A DNA stretch of 64,000 nucleotides from positions 1 to 64,000 of the forward strand of contig NZ_QAOH01000017.1 of NCBI RefSeq assembly GCF_003050785.1. Reading direction: 5' to 3'. Both the position numbers and the translations under genes were made by a program. Below are positions 62,934 to 64,000 of this stretch, piece by piece. Each line of letters starts with the position of its first letter. Within the stretch, counting starts at the first letter, position 1. Source of the DNA: Celeribacter persicus. Its GTDB lineage: Bacteria; Pseudomonadota; Alphaproteobacteria; Rhodobacterales; Rhodobacteraceae. A model generated the notes under the pieces. It saw only the letters and a program-made list of their open reading frames with translations, was not told the origin of the DNA and did not search any database.

Positions 62934-63091
62934 GGCCAAGGTCGCCCCGGCGAGGGGCTCCCTACACCTTTGTGACGACCGAGCAGTTTCTCGTGGCGTT
63001 CGGGTTAGAGAGCCTTCGCGATCTTCCGGATCGGGAGCAGTTGGCGGATGCGGGGGTTGTCGACGAAGCACCACAAGTCGATTTCGGGTAA
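62934..63091 (+). pseudogene. scpB: Plasmid ScpB-like protein, 3' part
   Basis: After one GACCG copy the frame continues GPRSPRRGAPYTFVTTEQFLV (in pieces) and AFGLESLRDLPDREQLADAG to TAA 63089-63091. TTEQFLVAFGLESLRDLP is the typical ScpB C-terminal block. Joining 59334 to 62934 gives an unbroken protein of about 204 residues. Confidence 0.88.
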
Positions 63092-63724
63092 CCAGCTGCC
63101 GATGCAGAGGGTGAAGTCCGCCGTTCTGCTTATCGTTTCATTTGCGGTGCACCGATTCATCCGCGGGCCAAGAAAGCCGCACGATTACAATGTGATAATC
63201 GTTTCAGGATTTCCAAACGAAGCCTCATGCATCTATTGGCGACAGGGTATTCCCTCCTCGTCGTTGTCGGCGGATTCCGGAAGTTCGCTGCAACCGCGAT
63301 GCGACGCGGCAGCTTCATTGAGAGCTGACATTCAGATTGCGTTGCACCGCGAATTTTTCTGCGCGGTCGCAAGGCTGACCGGAGCCTGGATTGACCAACG
63401 CGGCGATTTGAACCGACGTCTGAAAGCCGGTGGAAGCGGTCATGCGAAAACGATCTTTGCATCTAACTCGTGATGGATAGTGTCGATTTAAGCGAGTATT
63501 CAGTATTTCGACGGACGTCGAAGGGCAGTTTGTGTAGATGCTTCGATCGCGCAAATCGGCATTGTGTTGCGTGGGCGGCGGAAAGTCTTTTGATTAAGCG
63601 GTTCTGGGGCTTGGGTGGCCAAAGCACCGGCCTCGTTGCTGCATGGCTCGGCGATCGTACTGATGATGAGCGATTATGCGGTAACATGCCAGCAAGCGCG
63701 AAGGTGCTGATGCTCCTCGAATTG
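63092..63724. other. Stretch without a recognised gene
   Basis: 633 bp between the scpB end and the kinase end. Several short open frames exist but none has a convincing ribosome site or recognisable product. A T-rich pocket lies near 63480-63520. Confidence 0.5.
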
Positions 63725-64000
63725 TCACTCCCTTTGCATCATGCCTTGCGCGAGGTCTCCGGCGGGGGCTGCCGGTAGCTTGATGGAGGCCTCGAAACCG
63801 GAAGACCTGCCCGGACGCGGAGATGCCAAGCTGAGCGGACTACCGATCCGGTTCGCGATGGCGGCGACGATGGCGAGGCCCAGCCCACTGCCGTCGGTGC
63901 TTGCACTTGCACGCTCAAAACGGGCGGTGAGGCGGTCAAGGGTGTCACGGGAGAGAACAGGACCATCATTCGCGACGACAAGCCGCCCCTCCGCCGTCAG
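63725..64000 (-). CDS. Sensor histidine kinase, C-terminal end (5' part outside window)
   Basis: The minus strand from the right edge is open for 91 codons to TGA at 63725-63727. It reads VVANDGPVLSRDTLDRLTARF and then GSGLGLAIVAAIANRIG, the N-, F- and G-box region of a histidine kinase HATPase domain. The product would be a two-component sensor; its signal and partner lie beyond the window. Confidence 0.85.
   Translation of the reverse strand: MTAEGRLVVANDGPVLSRDTLDRLTARFERASASTDGSGLGLAIVAAIANRIGSPLSLASPRPGRSSGFEASIKLPAAPAGDLAQGMMQRE

Noticed and set aside
63470-63778. 102-codon plus-strand frame near the right edge
   Set aside because: It overlaps the clear histidine-kinase end on the other strand and shows no motif or ribosome site.

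Overview
The window is high-G+C DNA that reads as alphaproteobacterial plasmid, most likely from a Rhodobacterales (Rhodobacteraceae-type) host. The reasons are two repABC-type replication loci with antisense-RNA genes, plasmid families typical of that group (DUF1403, plasmid ScpB, DUF736, DUF2493, a large ParB-like protein, a methylase-Strawberry-notch helicase), TAXI-TRAP transport and the codon style. No rRNA, tRNA or CRISPR array was seen.

Layout. (1) 1-2.8 kb: the 3' end of a repB, an antisense RNA, repC and a convergent tyrosine recombinase. (2) 2.9-6.6 kb: a compact Tn3-family transposon (resolvase, res region, transposase, 39-bp inverted repeats) that cuts virB4. (3) 6.6-9.7 kb: relics of a type IV secretion locus (virB4, virB3, a probable virB2 tail), a thiolase scrap and an IS6-family scrap. 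(4) 9.7-31.4 kb: a catabolic island for a polycyclic or bicyclic aromatic compound. (5) 31.4-38.7 kb: IS fragments, an MdeB-like 2-oxoacid dehydrogenase E1 with a divergent Lrp-type regulator, an IS21 remnant and a decayed mer operon. (6) 38.7-52.5 kb: plasmid maintenance and establishment genes, many separated by hairpins. (7) 53.0-59.3 kb: a complete second repABC locus, whose repC and recombinase are close duplicates of those at the left edge, then DUF1403 and scpB. (8) 59.3-62.9 kb: a Tn7/Tn5053-like tniABQ element without cargo, inserted in scpB with a 5-bp target duplication. (9) 63.7-64.0 kb: the end of a sensor histidine kinase.

How the catabolic genes fit together (inference from families). 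A biphenyl/toluene-type three-component ring dioxygenase (alpha, beta, Rieske ferredoxin, plus a distant ferredoxin reductase) and a cis-dihydrodiol dehydrogenase would make a diol. An extradiol dioxygenase, a 2-hydroxychromene-2-carboxylate isomerase and a hydratase-aldolase would convert it, as in naphthalene breakdown, to a salicylaldehyde plus pyruvate, and an aldehyde dehydrogenase would give a salicylate. A bicupin gentisate-type dioxygenase, maleylpyruvate isomerase and fumarylpyruvate hydrolase form a lower pathway to fumarate and pyruvate. No classical salicylate 5-hydroxylase is present; a P450 with its own [2Fe-2S] ferredoxin, or direct salicylate cleavage by the bicupin enzyme, could fill the gap. 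A class III CoA-transferase translationally coupled to an HMG-CoA-lyase-like enzyme suggests a citramalate branch, as would be needed for methylated substrates. A TAXI-TRAP transporter, an OmpW porin and a MarR regulator complete the island.

Much of the rest records plasmid remodelling: two replicons in one stretch, truncated conjugation genes, a mer operon disabled in three places, and a scpB that can be rebuilt exactly by removing the tni element.
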